A DNA stretch of 64,000 bases, taken from the NCBI RefSeq assembly GCF_010389155.1, contig NC_057766.1, positions 27,847,516-27,911,515 on the forward strand. Reading direction: 5' to 3'. Positions 49,127 to 60,127 of the stretch are shown here, in pieces (the first letter of the stretch is position 1; each line of letters starts with the position of its first letter). The DNA comes from Erigeron canadensis. Taxonomy: Eukaryota; Streptophyta; Magnoliopsida; Asterales; Asteraceae. A program made the translations under genes and the position numbers. Under the pieces are notes generated by a model. It worked only from the letters and a program-made list of their open reading frames with translations, did no database searches and was not told the origin of the DNA.

Positions 49127-51500
49127 TTATGCCCTCAAAAGACTGACACCGAACAAAATATTGACCATCATTAGCCCTAGGAGTGCAACAGAGTTTAATC
49201 CCCTGCAACAAGGAAATTGAAGATTACGTGAATACAATTCTTACAAAGAAGTTCATATTCCAGTTTTCATTTGTGGGTCATTTTCCATGATGAGTAATTA
49301 AAGAAAGAAATCTAGGCAAAGTATAGGTTAAAGATTAGAACTTGTTAATCTGCATATATTTTAGCATGCTATAATTTGGGTAAAACACGGTTTTAGGATA
49401 TCTCAAACAATAATAATAGACAGAATAACTAAATTAAGCCTAATAATGTTCACACATATAATGTTTCACAATTAGCAATTTAGCATGATATATATAATTA
49501 CTATATATGACCGTATAGCATGTGGTTTGGTATGCTATAGTCGGCTAAAAGACCTGATTCCATATATAGAACATCTAAAACGACCCGAATTATGGTCTAC
49601 ACAAATAACCTTGTATAACCATCTTTTGTGCACCATTATTTCCATATATCTGCTCCTTACATTTATATCCAAATATAGGCTTTGTGAACTAGAGAAGTTA
49701 AGGTACAAAAATCACATGGCTTGCGCACAGATAAGATGCATAATCATCACAGCTTAAGAGGTTGGCTTAATTTTCTTATATTTCCATAATTTCATAATCT
49801 ATTCTTAAATAATGATTGTGCTCGAACAGTTGAGTGGCAGCCGCTCGCCTCCCTTCCGTGCAAAAATATGAGATCAAACTAAGTTACCAATTTCTTCCAA
49901 CTTTCTTTTGGGTAAGTGAGGAAATTCTAAGCGAGTAACTTTTTTACTTGCAGCCAGGGAAACCACCAGCCCCTACAATCAATGGAACAGTTCTCAGAAG
50001 ATTTGAAACTGCCATGATTGGAACTCAATACCTCATTTGGAAAATCACAATTGTTCAGTGCTTATGTCACCCCTATGTGGTAAGTGACAATTGTATGGCC
50101 AGACTGGCTAAAAGGTAACCAGATTGGATTCCTTAATCAACTCTTATAACAAAAAAATAGTTTCAGTGGTGCCGTGGTGGTTTTGAACTTGATTGACTAA
50201 TAATTAAATGTCTTAAAGCAGTAAGCCAGAAGAAAAGAAAGAAAGAAACTGCTCAATGCCGCCTTCCGCGGGTTTTGAGCCCCAATACCTCAACGGTGGT
50301 TAAGATGTAGGCAGACCTTATCTCTACCTAAGTAGAGAGGCTGCTTCAATTCCAGGTTCTACCTAAATGGTAGAAAAGGACCTCCTTTGCATGGGATAAG
50401 AATCGAACCTTTGACCTCTGTCTCCAGAGGTCAGGGTGTTTACCACTGATCCAAACCACGCTGCTTGCATTAACTAAAAATTAATAAACGTCACATATGG
50501 TTGCTTAAGTTACCGACTTTCAGTTTTAATTCCACATTTACGCACATAAAACAAACAATAGTATTGCTTAATCTACAAATCACTTATTCACCCCGGGGTT
50601 TTGCTCGTGGACGTGTGTTATGTGTGATGACCTATAAAGCTATAGAATCTAGGGTTTTACTCATTCAGCAATTAATTAGTAATAAAACCTCACAGTGATG
50701 TGTGGTGTGTAAATATTCTCCCTTTTGTTTAAACAAAATGACCTTAAATTATTTTTTTTTTGCAAGATCCTCATCCTATGCAATCAAGGCCAACTTCCTA
50801 ACTTCAATAGTAGTAACAAATAATAAAACCAACAACACACATTCAATTCAATAACAATAATAAGTACGGAGTAATATACAAAACTAAGTTGAAGATGACA
50901 TACCCAATGGGAAGACGGCCTTTGGGATCACCAGACGAATAACCGGTGAAATAGAAAAACCGAGCAACAGTATACCCTATCCCCAAAACCGCACATATAA
51001 CCGGATATTTAAGCCCTCCTATGATCAACAAAGTAAAGAAAATGGGCAATGACTCTAGTGTATTCTGATGTCCCCTCTACACAAACAAAACAAACAAACT
51101 CACTTCCTCTAATATTACCTTTTTACTATACAAATCAAAATTATATATATTTACTTATCAAACAATAACAGAAAAAAAATGAACAAAACCTGAATACAGT
51201 TAAAGATTTTGTAATCCTTAGTATCAGCTTCAGTAGCATAAAGTGCTGGATATGCAACCTTGTACCTTTTATTAATTTATACAAAACAAAAAAGAAAACA
51301 CAAAATTGTTACAATGTTTGTTTGTTTTAATACTAAAAAATATAATATAAATGATAATATAATAAAGGGTAAATTGAAAATTACTTCTTGCGAGCTTTGC
51401 CGACTTGAATCTGCATATAGATATTGAGAAAGCAGTAAGCGATGAGAGTGAGGATTACGTATCCGTACTCTTTTGGTAGAAGGTCAACTATTCCGGCCAT
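49127..51500 (-). CDS. MGST3-type microsomal glutathione S-transferase (4 exons)
   Basis: Exons on the minus strand: 51385-51500, 51190-51265, 50904-51076 and 49127-49202. All are GT-AG, and the 441-nt frame gives 146 residues. The protein begins MAGIVDLLPKEYGYVILTL. The MAPEG signature region follows: VGKARKKYKVAYPALYA, then FNCIQRGHQNTLESLP, then hydrophobic spans (FFTLLIIGGLKYPVICAVLG and others) and RFFYFTGYSSGDPKGR. The last exon gives LLGLMMVNILFGVSLL. Four membrane spans are expected. Family members sit in the ER or outer membranes and conjugate glutathione or reduce lipid hydroperoxides. Length equals the usual 145-150. Intron 3 is 1.7 kb and holds a SINE. Likely functional. Confidence 0.93.
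50270..50465 (-). mobile_element. Au-like tRNA-derived SINE inside MGST intron 3
   Basis: In reverse complement the element reads GTGGTTTGGATCAGTGGTAA (box A), then AAAGGTTCGATTCTTATCCC (box B). The tail region has CTCTACTTAGGTAGAGATAA then GGTCTGCCTACATCTTAACC. This order is characteristic of widespread plant Au-like SINEs. No target duplication was seen. It lies in the same strand orientation as the host gene. Confidence 0.8.
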
Positions 51501-51825
51501 ATTTTCCGGCAATGATCTGAAAATGTGTTGGTAGGTTTGTTCGATAAGATTCTGGGGAGTGGATGGAGGAGTGTATGTATTTATATATATATTTCTTTGT
51601 TAACATGCTTTTGGATTGATGTATGTTAAATATTCCCTACAGTTTTGGTTGGTATTCAATTTTGTCACAAAAAATGTAAACTACATATATTTTTGTTTTT
51701 CTCAAACCCATTTAAGTCATTAAAACTTACAAAATGCATTCTACTCTATCATTTTTATTTTTTTATTTATTTTAGTCTTTTAAACAATGAGTTAGTAATT
51801 CGTCGTTAGTAGTTAGTGGTTAGCA

Positions 51826-52300
51826 TTCAAGACACCACAGTAAAATTTAATTGGGCAGTATATGGAGCTCGAATCACGTATGTTTGAGATAAAACCTGCG
51901 CGTTTGGTTCACAGAATGTTTTTGAAAAGAATGGAATCTTTCGAATGAATTGGAATCTGAAGGATTGAAATTTGACGGAATGTTTTTGATTTTTTGAGAA
52001 TTTAAGTAACAGAAAGAATGAAATTTCATCCTCCATCCTCATGGAATAGAGATTCCATCAAATGATGGAATGTTTACTTTCCTACGGTTGGAGATTCCTC
52101 CTTCTTTGAACAACCAAACGCACTAAGGAATGAATTTCAATTCCAATTCCATCAGATTCCATCAAATTCCGTGAAACAAACACGACCTAAAACTCTTGAA
52201 AACTCCCTCTAATGACTCACTCCTACAAATGTATGCAGAAACTAAGATTCAAACCCTAATAAATTTTTCCAAAGTCTAAGACCATACCAGTGGATCACCA
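51826..52300 (-). mobile_element. SINE copy interrupted by a MITE
   Basis: The SINE parts are 51826-51897 and 52186-52300, matching the copy at 18395-18580. Box A lies at 52282-52300 (read in reverse, TGGTGATCCACTGGTATGG) and box B at 52245-52255. A 288-base insert, 51898-52185, separates them. The insert has imperfect terminal inverted repeats (GCGCGTTTGGTTCAC at the left, the complement of GTGAAACAAACACGA at the right). CCT is present on both sides (51895-51897 and 52186-52188), and the uninterrupted sibling copies show the empty site. Confidence 0.85.
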
Positions 52301-53734
52301 ACCTATTGGCTTATACTCTATCATTTATTCTACTTGTTCATATTTAACCCTAAATTTTTTTAAAGTTACATTAAAGAAAGTTTATTTTATGTGCCAAATA
52401 TCTATATTGAACCAAGATATTACATTTAAAAACATACAGTATATAGAAGATGATATTACGTTTAAATCACAATAGTCAATTTGTTATATACAAAGACTTA
52501 TACTACATAGATATATATATACAATAGTCAATTTGTTATAAAGATACTTTACTTTAATTCAAACTTATATGAAGTATATATGGTTTTTTGTCAAATTTTT
52601 AAAGCATTCGTGATTGCTTTATGACCACGTACAAGAATATAAAACTTAGAAGTCGATCTTTCTTCATAGACAAATATAGAACTATGAAAGTTGGAATCAC
52701 TATGCGTGTTATCTAGTTTTCGTCTAGAAACTTTGATGATGATAAAATGCATTTAACTATGTATATTGTTTGTAATTATTTTTACATCTAATCGTTGTTT
52801 TATATACTATACGTACTAATTTATATGACATTTGTTTAAGTTTTTTTTTTTTTTTTCAGATTTTTTAGTAAGTACAAACAACAGATATCTAACAATCGCA
52901 AAAAGACTACAAATTTTGGTTCATTGTATAACGAAAACCTTGAAAGAATACATTTTTATCCATATATAAAACAATACATGTCTATATATTTTATAACTTA
53001 TAAAATTTAAGAAAAACAGGGGTTAAAAGGAGATATGCCAATTATGTAAGGGTCAGAGGGAATTTTATTCGGTTTGCATCAACTACTCTGCCTTTCTCTC
53101 CAAGTTCAAGTCCCAATCACCAACTCGTCAGGCACTTCCATTATTTTAAGTTTTAGTAACTTTTAACTAAGCACATACGTATATACATATACGAGTATGG
53201 TACTCACGTAATACGGTGGCGGTGGTGGAGAAGACGGTCTAGTGTTGTCGGTGATGATACTATTGGTGGTGGTGGCTGGGTCAAGTGGTGTAGTTTGATG
53301 TAATTGTAATAGTGAAAATTTTTAGAAGATAAGGGCTTGAAGTGTTAATTATTAAATTAAAGGTTTAGAGTGTAAATTATAATTCATTAAGGACAAAACA
53401 TAAAAAGTCAAGGGTAATTCTGTTAATTCAAAAATAAAATTACCTAAAATAAAAAGAGGTCATTTTCTTTATAATGGAATAAAGATAAAGATATTTAGAC
53501 TAGCATTATATCCGCATAGTGTCATATTGATTGTAAACTATTTTTATTGATTTTTTTGATTTGTCTACTAGTACTATAAAATATAAATAGGTAAAAGTGT
53601 GATTTTTAGCTTAAAAATGTAAATTTAGCTAAATAGAATTTAATTTATTAAAACTTATAGAAAAAGGTAATAATTATTAAAATAGGATTATTTTTTTTTT
53701 GGAGCGACATTTTATTCTACTTCTACTTATAAAA

Positions 53735-53830
53735 TATACGTATGTTTGAGATGAAATCCATGACTCTCGAAAAATCTCTATTAATTCACTTAACAAATGT
53801 GGAAAGCGATCAAGTGGTTTGTACTTCACA
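53735..53830 (-). mobile_element. SINE fragment, third copy of the 18.4-kb family
   Basis: GTATGTTTGAGATGAAATCC, then ATGACTCTCGAAAAATCTCT and AATTCACTTAACAAATG, follows the same order as the copies at 18395-18580 and 51826-52300. Both ends are lost. Confidence 0.6.
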
Positions 53831-55175
53831 ATAAAAGCTAGAGGAAATATTTTGGTTTAATTTGATACTGATAAATATAAGTTAACTTTAAAAAATGATT
53901 TACAGTTAACTTAGTCGATTTTTAAGGATAGAGATCCCTCGACTTATTTTCAACTTAAGGGCTCAAGTTAGATTTATCTTAATCATTGAATTAAAATCAA
54001 TGGTTAATATATAAAAATGATTAAATATGTAATTATGCCGATATATATATATATATATATATGTAAATCTCCATATATAAATTGAAGTAATGAAGTTCAC
54101 ATTAACATTGATGACATGATGATGAAGAAATATACGTTGCTTCTTTTATTTAATGAGAGGAGTACCCGCGCAATGTAGCGACGAATGATGTTAGCGTTAA
54201 TGTATGTAAAAGGGTGTAGTTGATGAAAAGTGTATGTTTCTATATCAAAGGCTTAAAGTTTAATAAAATAAAAGGGAAATTTGTTTTATTAGGTATTATA
54301 GATTATTAATATAGATATAAATTTAAGGAGCAAGGCCTTTTTCACATTGTTTGAATTTTGTTTTGATTGAGAAAGAGAGAGGGGGGAGTAGAGAGCGTAC
54401 AAGATATAAGGAAAAAAAAGGTAGGTGTTATTAAAGGTAATGTGGGTATTTCATAGTGTGAGTTATAAGGATAGTTATAAAAATAAGGGTATTTTCGTTT
54501 GTTTAAAGACAGAAAGTTTAAAAAGAAATTTTTTTTTACGTTATAAGGTATATAGATTTCAAAATTAACATATAATAAGTTCTTTGTTCTAATCGAGTAG
54601 AGCATCAAATTGGCCAAGTTATTTCAAAGCAATTGTGATCCTGTGATTGCTCTGCCTTAAGTCTTGTCCTCGTTAGTCACATGGTAACAAGGTTTAGCCT
54701 TGGTCTCCGCTACTAGTCGTTTCCATATCGTGTACTTTTACTACTTCTCTTTTGTAATTTTTTAGAAATATACTTTGGACAATCCTCGACCCGTTTCCTT
54801 GTAAGCTAATCATTCTGGTTTGATTTGTTAAAGATCAAGCATGAGTTGAATAGACCCATTCATAAATCATAAGTAAACGGGCTAAAAATGTCTGTAGATT
54901 ACCAATTGATCCATGCCCGATTTTTGTCACACTCAAGATGATTATCAAGGCCTTTTCACATCCTTGAAACCATCAAAGAAAGGTCCCATTCTCCAGCTTT
55001 GTAGTGCCAAAGCTTCAGCCTAGTAAAGTGTTATGAAGCAGACACTTATGTTATCTTTTTTTTTCTTTTTTCTTTTTTGTTATTTTTTTTTTTTTGCAAC
55101 AAATTCTGTGTATATCAACTTGATGAAAATTTGTAGTAGTTAACAGAAAGTTGTACTAAATCAAAAATAACTTTA

Positions 55176-55610
55176 CTAAGTCTTGCAACCAACTCGACGA
55201 TCACTGCAACTTCCACCATTTTTTTTTTTACCACTAATCGTTTCGTCAAATTCCATTTTCCCATGGGTTAAATGAGTAAAAGAGTATGATCCAAACATGG
55301 TTCTTTTCAAATACTGCTTCCTGTAGCTTAATTCTTTTACAATATGACCATCAAGTATTCTCTTGCCATGAAATTCTTTGTTTGGAAACGAGCTTATCTT
55401 TGGATGCATTCTTTACTGGACTTCCATTTTCCAAATAAAACTAAATCTGCAAGACCATAAGTATCAAAACAGATGCTATAGAAATAGTCTTTCGGGAATT
55501 TAAAATCTTTAGTTATTGATACACTGATGATCCCACAATTAAGTAAATGAGAATTAATCATTTTCATTTTGGACATCAAATCATCAGCATGTGTTTCCTC
55601 AACTCAAGTA
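55176..55610 (-). pseudogene. Relic of a third SEN1/UPF1-like helicase gene
   Basis: Three short pieces of the helicase seen in copies A and B are joined: EETHAD and FKFPKDYFYSI (from exon 2, about 55500-55605), DTYGLADLVLFG (from exon 3, about 55440-55475), and MHPKISSFPNKEF followed by ILDGHIVKE and FGSYSF (from exon 4, about 55176-55409). Almost all of exon 3, including Walker A and Walker B, is deleted, and the helicase cannot be functional. It is more diverged from A and B than they are from each other, so it is probably an older member of the local family. Confidence 0.88.
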
Positions 55611-56638
55611 GCTAGTGGCTCGAATGCTCGATGAAGACCCTAGTCTATTGGCTTGCTGATGAAAATGGCCTGGGATTTTGTTAACCTGGTCATACATTCA
55701 AACATACTTGTGAGCTACAATTGATGCAGTGACCACTATACTGATCAAATAGGCTGATACTGTAAACAGCTGAAAAGAATGAGAAAAAAGGAGGTCCTAA
55801 GTACAAAAATGAAAGCATAAATCATGGTAGTCTTGCTTTTCCTAAATAAGCTCCTTCTGCAACAACATTATTTCGTTGGGTTCTTCAACCCTCTATCGTT
55901 GTAACTTCTAAGGTACCAAGAAATACGGGTCATGGTGCAGGAGAGGTGATTCCGCTAAGTTGAATCTCAAATATGTCGTATTTGTTTTATTTTGGTTTGC
56001 TAACAGCCTTTCTTTAAAAGTTTTGTTAGTAATGTATCTTAAACTTTAGAATGAATCCGTAGACTTGACATAATTCAAAATCTGTTTCAGATTACATCCA
56101 ACAAGATATCTTTGACAACTCTGCATTTGAAATGTTACTTCGATCATCATTTCTTCGTTCTCACCTTCTGAACTTAACAACAACAACACCACCCAATCCC
56201 TTCTGATCCCGTTCTCAATATATTTGACTATACACTAATGGCGACGCCGAACCAGAATAAAAGAAGAAATTATTGTTAAGTTAGTCTTTCTTTAACACAT
56301 TTTTATTTTATACTGTCCTACAATAAACTATTATACTTATAGTCACCCAAATGTTTTTTTTTCAGGTTGTGATTAATCTAATAATAGAGACATAAATGTC
56401 AACTGGGAACATGGCATAATTGCCTAATTGGAAGGGTATTCCCCTAATAACATATTTCTTAGCATTACTTTTCATGACATCTCTAACAGCAAGTGCATAT
56501 ATATATATACAGAAATGTCAACGGGGAATATGAAATGAATCAATATAAAATACCATCTGCTGCATGTTTGTGTCTTCACAGTTCATTATACCATATCTTG
56601 TTATTCATCTGTCTTTTTGTAAGAAGAAAAAACCAAAG
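55611..56638. other. Spacer and promoter side of the acyl-activating enzyme gene
   Basis: There is no gene. A partly repeated word, ACATAAATGTCAACTGGGAA at 56389 and CAGAAATGTCAACGGGGAA at 56510, flanks the presumptive promoter. Confidence 0.55.
56497..56510 (+). promoter_or_regulatory. TATA-type box upstream of the acyl-activating enzyme gene
   Basis: A TATATATATATATA run lies about 130 bases before the chosen start codon at 56639, a plausible distance for a plant TATA box with a 5' leader of about 100 bases. This rests on position only. Confidence 0.45.
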
Positions 56639-58288
56639 ATGGATGCATTGAGGAAGCCTAATTGTGCAAACTCAAGCCCTCTGACTCCTCTTGGATTCCT
56701 TGAGAGAGCAGCAACCGTATATGCTGAATCTCCTTCCATCGTTTACAACGATCTGACTTACACATGGTCAGATACATTTCGTCGATGTCTACAATTAGCC
56801 TCATCCATCTCTCGTCTCGAGATAGGAAAAGGTGACGTTGTTTCAGTACTTGCACCAAACATCCCTGCCACTTATGAGCTTCATTTTGGAGTCACAATGA
56901 CTGGGGCCATAATCAACACTATCAATACCCGTTTAGATGCTCGTGCTATATCAGTGATCCTTTCTCACGGCGAATCCAAGCTAGTCTTTGTTGACTACCA
57001 ACTAACCCTTCTTATTCAAGACGCAGTTTCTTTGCTCCCAGATGGATGTCCTCATCCACTACTCGTACTTATAATAGACGATGAACCTGCATCACTAACT
57101 ATGGACCATAACTTCATTAATACTTATGAGTCTATGGTGGAAGCTGGTGATCCTGGGTTCATTTGGGTCAGGCCCGAAAGTGACTGGGATCCATTAACAT
57201 TGAATTATACATCTGGGACAACTTCGTCCCCAAAAGGTGTAGTCCTCTGCCACCGTGGGACATTCATTGTAGCTTGTGATTCTCTCATAGAATGGTCTGT
57301 TCCAAAACAACCTGTTTACTTATGGACACTGCCAATGTTCCATGTAAACGGTTGGAGCTTCGTCTGGGGTATGGCTGCGGTTGGTGGCACAAACGTGTGT
57401 CTACGTAAATTCAACGCATCCATTATATACACTGCCATTCGTAACCACAGTGTAACTCACATGTGTGGTGCCCCTGTTGTGCTCAACATGTTATCAAAAG
57501 GCAAGCCACTAAGCCATACAGTCCACATAATGGCAGCTGGATCGCCACCACCTGCACCTCTTCTGTTACGAGCAGAGTCTTTGGGATTCGATGTGACCCA
57601 TTCATATGGGTTGACCGAAACCGGAGGGCCTGTTCTTGCTTGTGCTTGGAAGAAAAAATGGAATCGGTTGCCAGCAATAGATAGATCTAAACTGAAAGCA
57701 AGGCAAGGAGTTGGAACCATTGGAATGACTGCAGTGGATGTTGTAGATCCTAAGTCTGGAGTGAGTGTGGCCCGGGACGGATTGACTAAGGGTGAGATAG
57801 TGTTAAGAGGCCGGTGTATAATGTTGGGTTACTTAAAAGATCCTGAATCAACCGCAAAATGTATCAAAAACGGTTGGTTTTATACTGGGGATGTGGCCGT
57901 TATGCACCCTGATGGGTATTTGGAAATCAAGGATAGATCAAAAGATGTGATCATAAGTGGTGGAGAGAATATTAGTAGTGTGGAGGTCGAGTCAGTGTTG
58001 TATTTGCATCCGGCAGTGAATGAGGCTGCAGTTGTGGGACAACCTGATGAGTATTGGGGTGAAACGCCGTGTGCTTTCGTGAGTCTGAAAGATGATGATA
58101 TTGGAAAACCGCTGCCAACAGCCGAGGATATTAGGAGGTTTTGTAAAGATAAACTGTCGGGTTATATGATGCCAAAAGCTGTTGTGTTTATGAAGGATCT
58201 CCCAAAGACTTCTACCGGTAAGATCAAAAAGCATGTTCTTAAAGAACTTGCCAAAAACATGGGTTCTGCTATAAAAAGTCGAATCTAG
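56639..58288 (+). CDS. Acyl-activating enzyme (AMP-forming acyl-CoA ligase), peroxisomal type
   Basis: A single exon encodes 549 residues from MDALRKPNCANSSPL. An upstream in-frame ATG at 56564 is less likely, because this start matches the family N-terminus. It belongs to the ANL superfamily, which adenylates a carboxylic acid and transfers the acyl group to CoA. Visible motifs: A3 YTSGTTSSPKG (from 189), A5 SYGLTETGG (from 322), the YTGDV aspartate region, A8 DRSKDVIISGGENIS (from 432), and the catalytic lysine in STGKIKK (residue 528). The C-terminus KSRI fits a non-canonical plant PTS1 of the SRL/SRM/SRI group, so a peroxisomal location is likely. It resembles Arabidopsis AAE1/AAE11/AAE12 and BZO1. 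The substrate (short- or medium-chain fatty acid, or benzoate/cinnamate-type acid) cannot be told from sequence alone. Confidence 0.94.
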   Translation: MDALRKPNCANSSPLTPLGFLERAATVYAESPSIVYNDLTYTWSDTFRRCLQLASSISRLEIGKGDVVSVLAPNIPATYELHFGVTMTGAIINTINTRLDARAISVILSHGESKLVFVDYQLTLLIQDAVSLLPDGCPHPLLVLIIDDEPASLTMDHNFINTYESMVEAGDPGFIWVRPESDWDPLTLNYTSGTTSSPKGVVLCHRGTFIVACDSLIEWSVPKQPVYLWTLPMFHVNGWSFVWGMAAVGGTNVCLRKFNASIIYTAIRNHSVTHMCGAPVVLNMLSKGKPLSHTVHIMAAGSPPPAPLLLRAESLGFDVTHSYGLTETGGPVLACAWKKKWNRLPAIDRSKLKARQGVGTIGMTAVDVVDPKSGVSVARDGLTKGEIVLRGRCIMLGYLKDPESTAKCIKNGWFYTGDVAVMHPDGYLEIKDRSKDVIISGGENISSVEVESVLYLHPAVNEAAVVGQPDEYWGETPCAFVSLKDDDIGKPLPTAEDIRRFCKDKLSGYMMPKAVVFMKDLPKTSTGKIKKHVLKELAKNMGSAIKSRI

Positions 58289-58318
58289 ATCTTCCAATAT
58301 CGATGTGTACCTATACAT

Positions 58319-58525
58319 AGTATATGAACCAATTCGTTGGCCTAGAAGTCATGTAAAGTGATGTCTACAAAAAGGTCTTAAGTTCGAACCTCACTAGATA
58401 ATATCTTGGGGGTGGCCAAGAAAAGAGTACATTTAAGTCAAAGTCACCCTCATCGGGTAAGCTAAACATATTAAACCTCACCCCGTTTACGGTTTACCCA
58501 TTTTACCTGTATAAAGTATATGAAC
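58319..58525 (+). mobile_element. Short SINE with 11-bp target duplication
   Basis: AGTATATGAAC occurs at 58319-58329 and 58515-58525. The body, 58330-58514, has box A-like TTGGCCTAGAAGTCATG at its start and box B-like AAGTTCGAACCTC near 58381. It lies 30 bases after the stop codon of the acyl-activating enzyme, so it is probably in the 3' UTR of that gene. Confidence 0.85.
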
Positions 58526-58826
58526 ACAGTTCTCCAGATGTTTGTTTAAGTTCTTTCTTACTGTATTCAAATCTATATTTAGCTATATGTCAAATATAGG
58601 GTGTTCTGCCACCTAACTGTTATCTACTCGAAAAAATCAAATAAGATGTTTTCTTTAACACTATGATAAAAGTTCATCAATGACTAAAATGAAGAAATCA
58701 CAAAAAGGGAAAAAATATATCTTTATTATCTCAAATATGTATAAGAATAACTCACACTAGCTAAAGCATGGATAGATCATAGTGATATTAACAACAGAAC
58801 AAAAAATCAAAAAATTAAGAAAATAA

Positions 58827-59597
58827 TTAAAACTTAAACTTAAAACTGCAACTATTATCGGTAATCCTAATGGCATTATCCACAGATAAGCTATTCACAT
58901 TAAGCCTGCACCTAACAACTGGCTTCCATTTTGGCAACTTCAACTTTCCAAGCTTAATCCTAACAGGAACCTTAGCCCTCACAACCAATGGAACAGTTCC
59001 TGTCTGTTGTTGAGCCCTTAACGAGTCCATCAAACCCGTAGCAGAACGAGTCTGACCGTTTAAAGCCACGTCTAAAAGTGTAGTGTTTTTATGACCCTGA
59101 TAAAATTTAGGCAATGAACCTTCACAAAGTTTTGTTCCCATGTAACTCACACTCAACTTTGATCCACCTTCATAATATATCCCGATTTTCGAGTTGGGAT
59201 TTCTTGCAGTAATGTTTACATTAAATTGTGCATTTAAGTTACTATCATTGTCTAGGCTAAACCGGGTAATGGTCATACCATCAACTGAATATTTTGGTAT
59301 TTTCGGGTCAAAACCAAAATAGACAATGGCTGCTAAAATGCCTAAAATGACTAGTATTAGTATCAGAAAAAATAATATCCAACAAAACAGTTTACAACAG
59401 CAGCCTCTTTTCTTTGGTGGTTTGGCATATTTAAGTGGAATGGTTCGGTGGTGTGGTGGGAATGGTTCGACCGGGTTGGCATTATTATCGGACTTGGATG
59501 AGCCTTTTGGGACTAATGGTGCAGTGGGCTTTTGTTGTGACTCGAGATCGGTCATGGGTTGAACTGGGGCCGGATGGATTTTTTGGTGATCAGCCAT
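58827..59597 (-). CDS. NDR1/HIN1-like (NHL) LEA2-domain membrane protein
   Basis: A single exon encodes 256 residues. The N-terminal 65 residues are polar and proline-rich (KYAKPPKKRGCCCK at the end), then one membrane span (about 71-95, LFCWILFFLILILVILGILA). The C-terminal LEA2 domain includes PKIPKYSVDGMTITRF, NVNITARNPNSKIGIYYEG, a TTLLDVALNG block and the ending CSFKFKF. NHL proteins are plasma-membrane proteins with an extracytoplasmic LEA2 domain, linked to pathogen and stress responses. The layout fits the NHL6 branch (Arabidopsis At1g65690, from memory). It is convergent with the acyl-activating enzyme gene; the stop codons are 538 bases apart. Intact and likely functional. Confidence 0.93.
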   Translation of the reverse strand: MADHQKIHPAPVQPMTDLESQQKPTAPLVPKGSSKSDNNANPVEPFPPHHRTIPLKYAKPPKKRGCCCKLFCWILFFLILILVILGILAAIVYFGFDPKIPKYSVDGMTITRFSLDNDSNLNAQFNVNITARNPNSKIGIYYEGGSKLSVSYMGTKLCEGSLPKFYQGHKNTTLLDVALNGQTRSATGLMDSLRAQQQTGTVPLVVRAKVPVRIKLGKLKLPKWKPVVRCRLNVNSLSVDNAIRITDNSCSFKFKF

Positions 59598-59680
59598 TGA
59601 AATAGTACTACTTTTGGTATAGAGTATAGACCCAAGAGGTGTTTTTGTAAGTATAAAGATATATACAGATCGATCTTGAT

Positions 59681-59690
59681 ATTTATATAA
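59681..59690 (-). promoter_or_regulatory. TATA-type box upstream of the NHL gene
   Basis: On the minus strand TTATATAAAT lies about 84-93 bases before the start codon at 59597, a typical plant TATA position. Confidence 0.55.
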
Positions 59691-59849
59691 GATAGTTGAA
59701 AGAGTAAAAGTGTAGTTGAAATGAAGGTTCGTAGTTTGAATTTGTAAGCTAATATGAATATGATGTATATAGTCTCTTTCTTGGAAACTTACTTACGCTA
59801 AAACACGCCTAAATCTTTTGCAGAGGTCACTCAACAGTAATATGGGACT

Positions 59850-60127
59850 AGGCGATCGTTTTAGGCCTCCAAATTTTCAAGGCCTCCAAATCTTGTATAT
59901 TAGACTTAGTGTTTGAATTTTAGATTAAGTATCATTATATAATTTGCATTGCAGTAACGCCTTTTTTGATTTTTGCATCAATATCTGCATATTTTATTTT
60001 ATTACCTGTAGTTCAATAATAAAAGACGAGCTACTTTTTTTTTTTTCACTTTAGTTTATATGGTAATGAACTAGGCCTCCAAAATTAATCTCGTTTGAGG
60101 CCTCCAAAAACCTTAAGCCGCCACTGA
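59850..60127. mobile_element. hAT-like non-autonomous fragment
   Basis: The segment has repeated AGGCCTCCAAA in one orientation and ends TTAAGCCGCCACTGA. In reverse complement this end reads TCAGTGGCGGCTTAAGG, a common end of hAT-related plant elements. It shares this structure with the fragment at 2090-3060. No transposase and no clear target duplication. Confidence 0.45.

Larger units (their letters stand above)
51501..55150. other. MGST promoter side and long AT-rich spacer with SINE/MITE relics
   Basis: The first few hundred bases are upstream of the MGST gene. A SINE split by a MITE lies at 51826-52300 and another SINE fragment at 53735-53830. The remaining sequence (52320-55150) is AT-rich with a TA run near 54040-54063 and a GGTGGC-rich patch at 53210-53285. 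No gene is recognised. Confidence 0.55.

Noticed and set aside
49080..49202. Exon reading ending in KRVIWDLK on the minus strand
   Set aside because: The alternative frame joined in phase to MGST exon 3 gives a typical MGST C-terminus; the other frame has no counterpart.
56564..56638. Upstream in-frame start for the acyl-activating enzyme
   Set aside because: The extra 25 residues are not family-like, and the start at 56639 (MDALRKPNC) fits the expected N-terminus.
57457..57720. Minus- and plus-frame open stretches inside the acyl-activating enzyme gene
   Set aside because: They are shadow frames of a strongly conserved coding exon, with no domain of their own.
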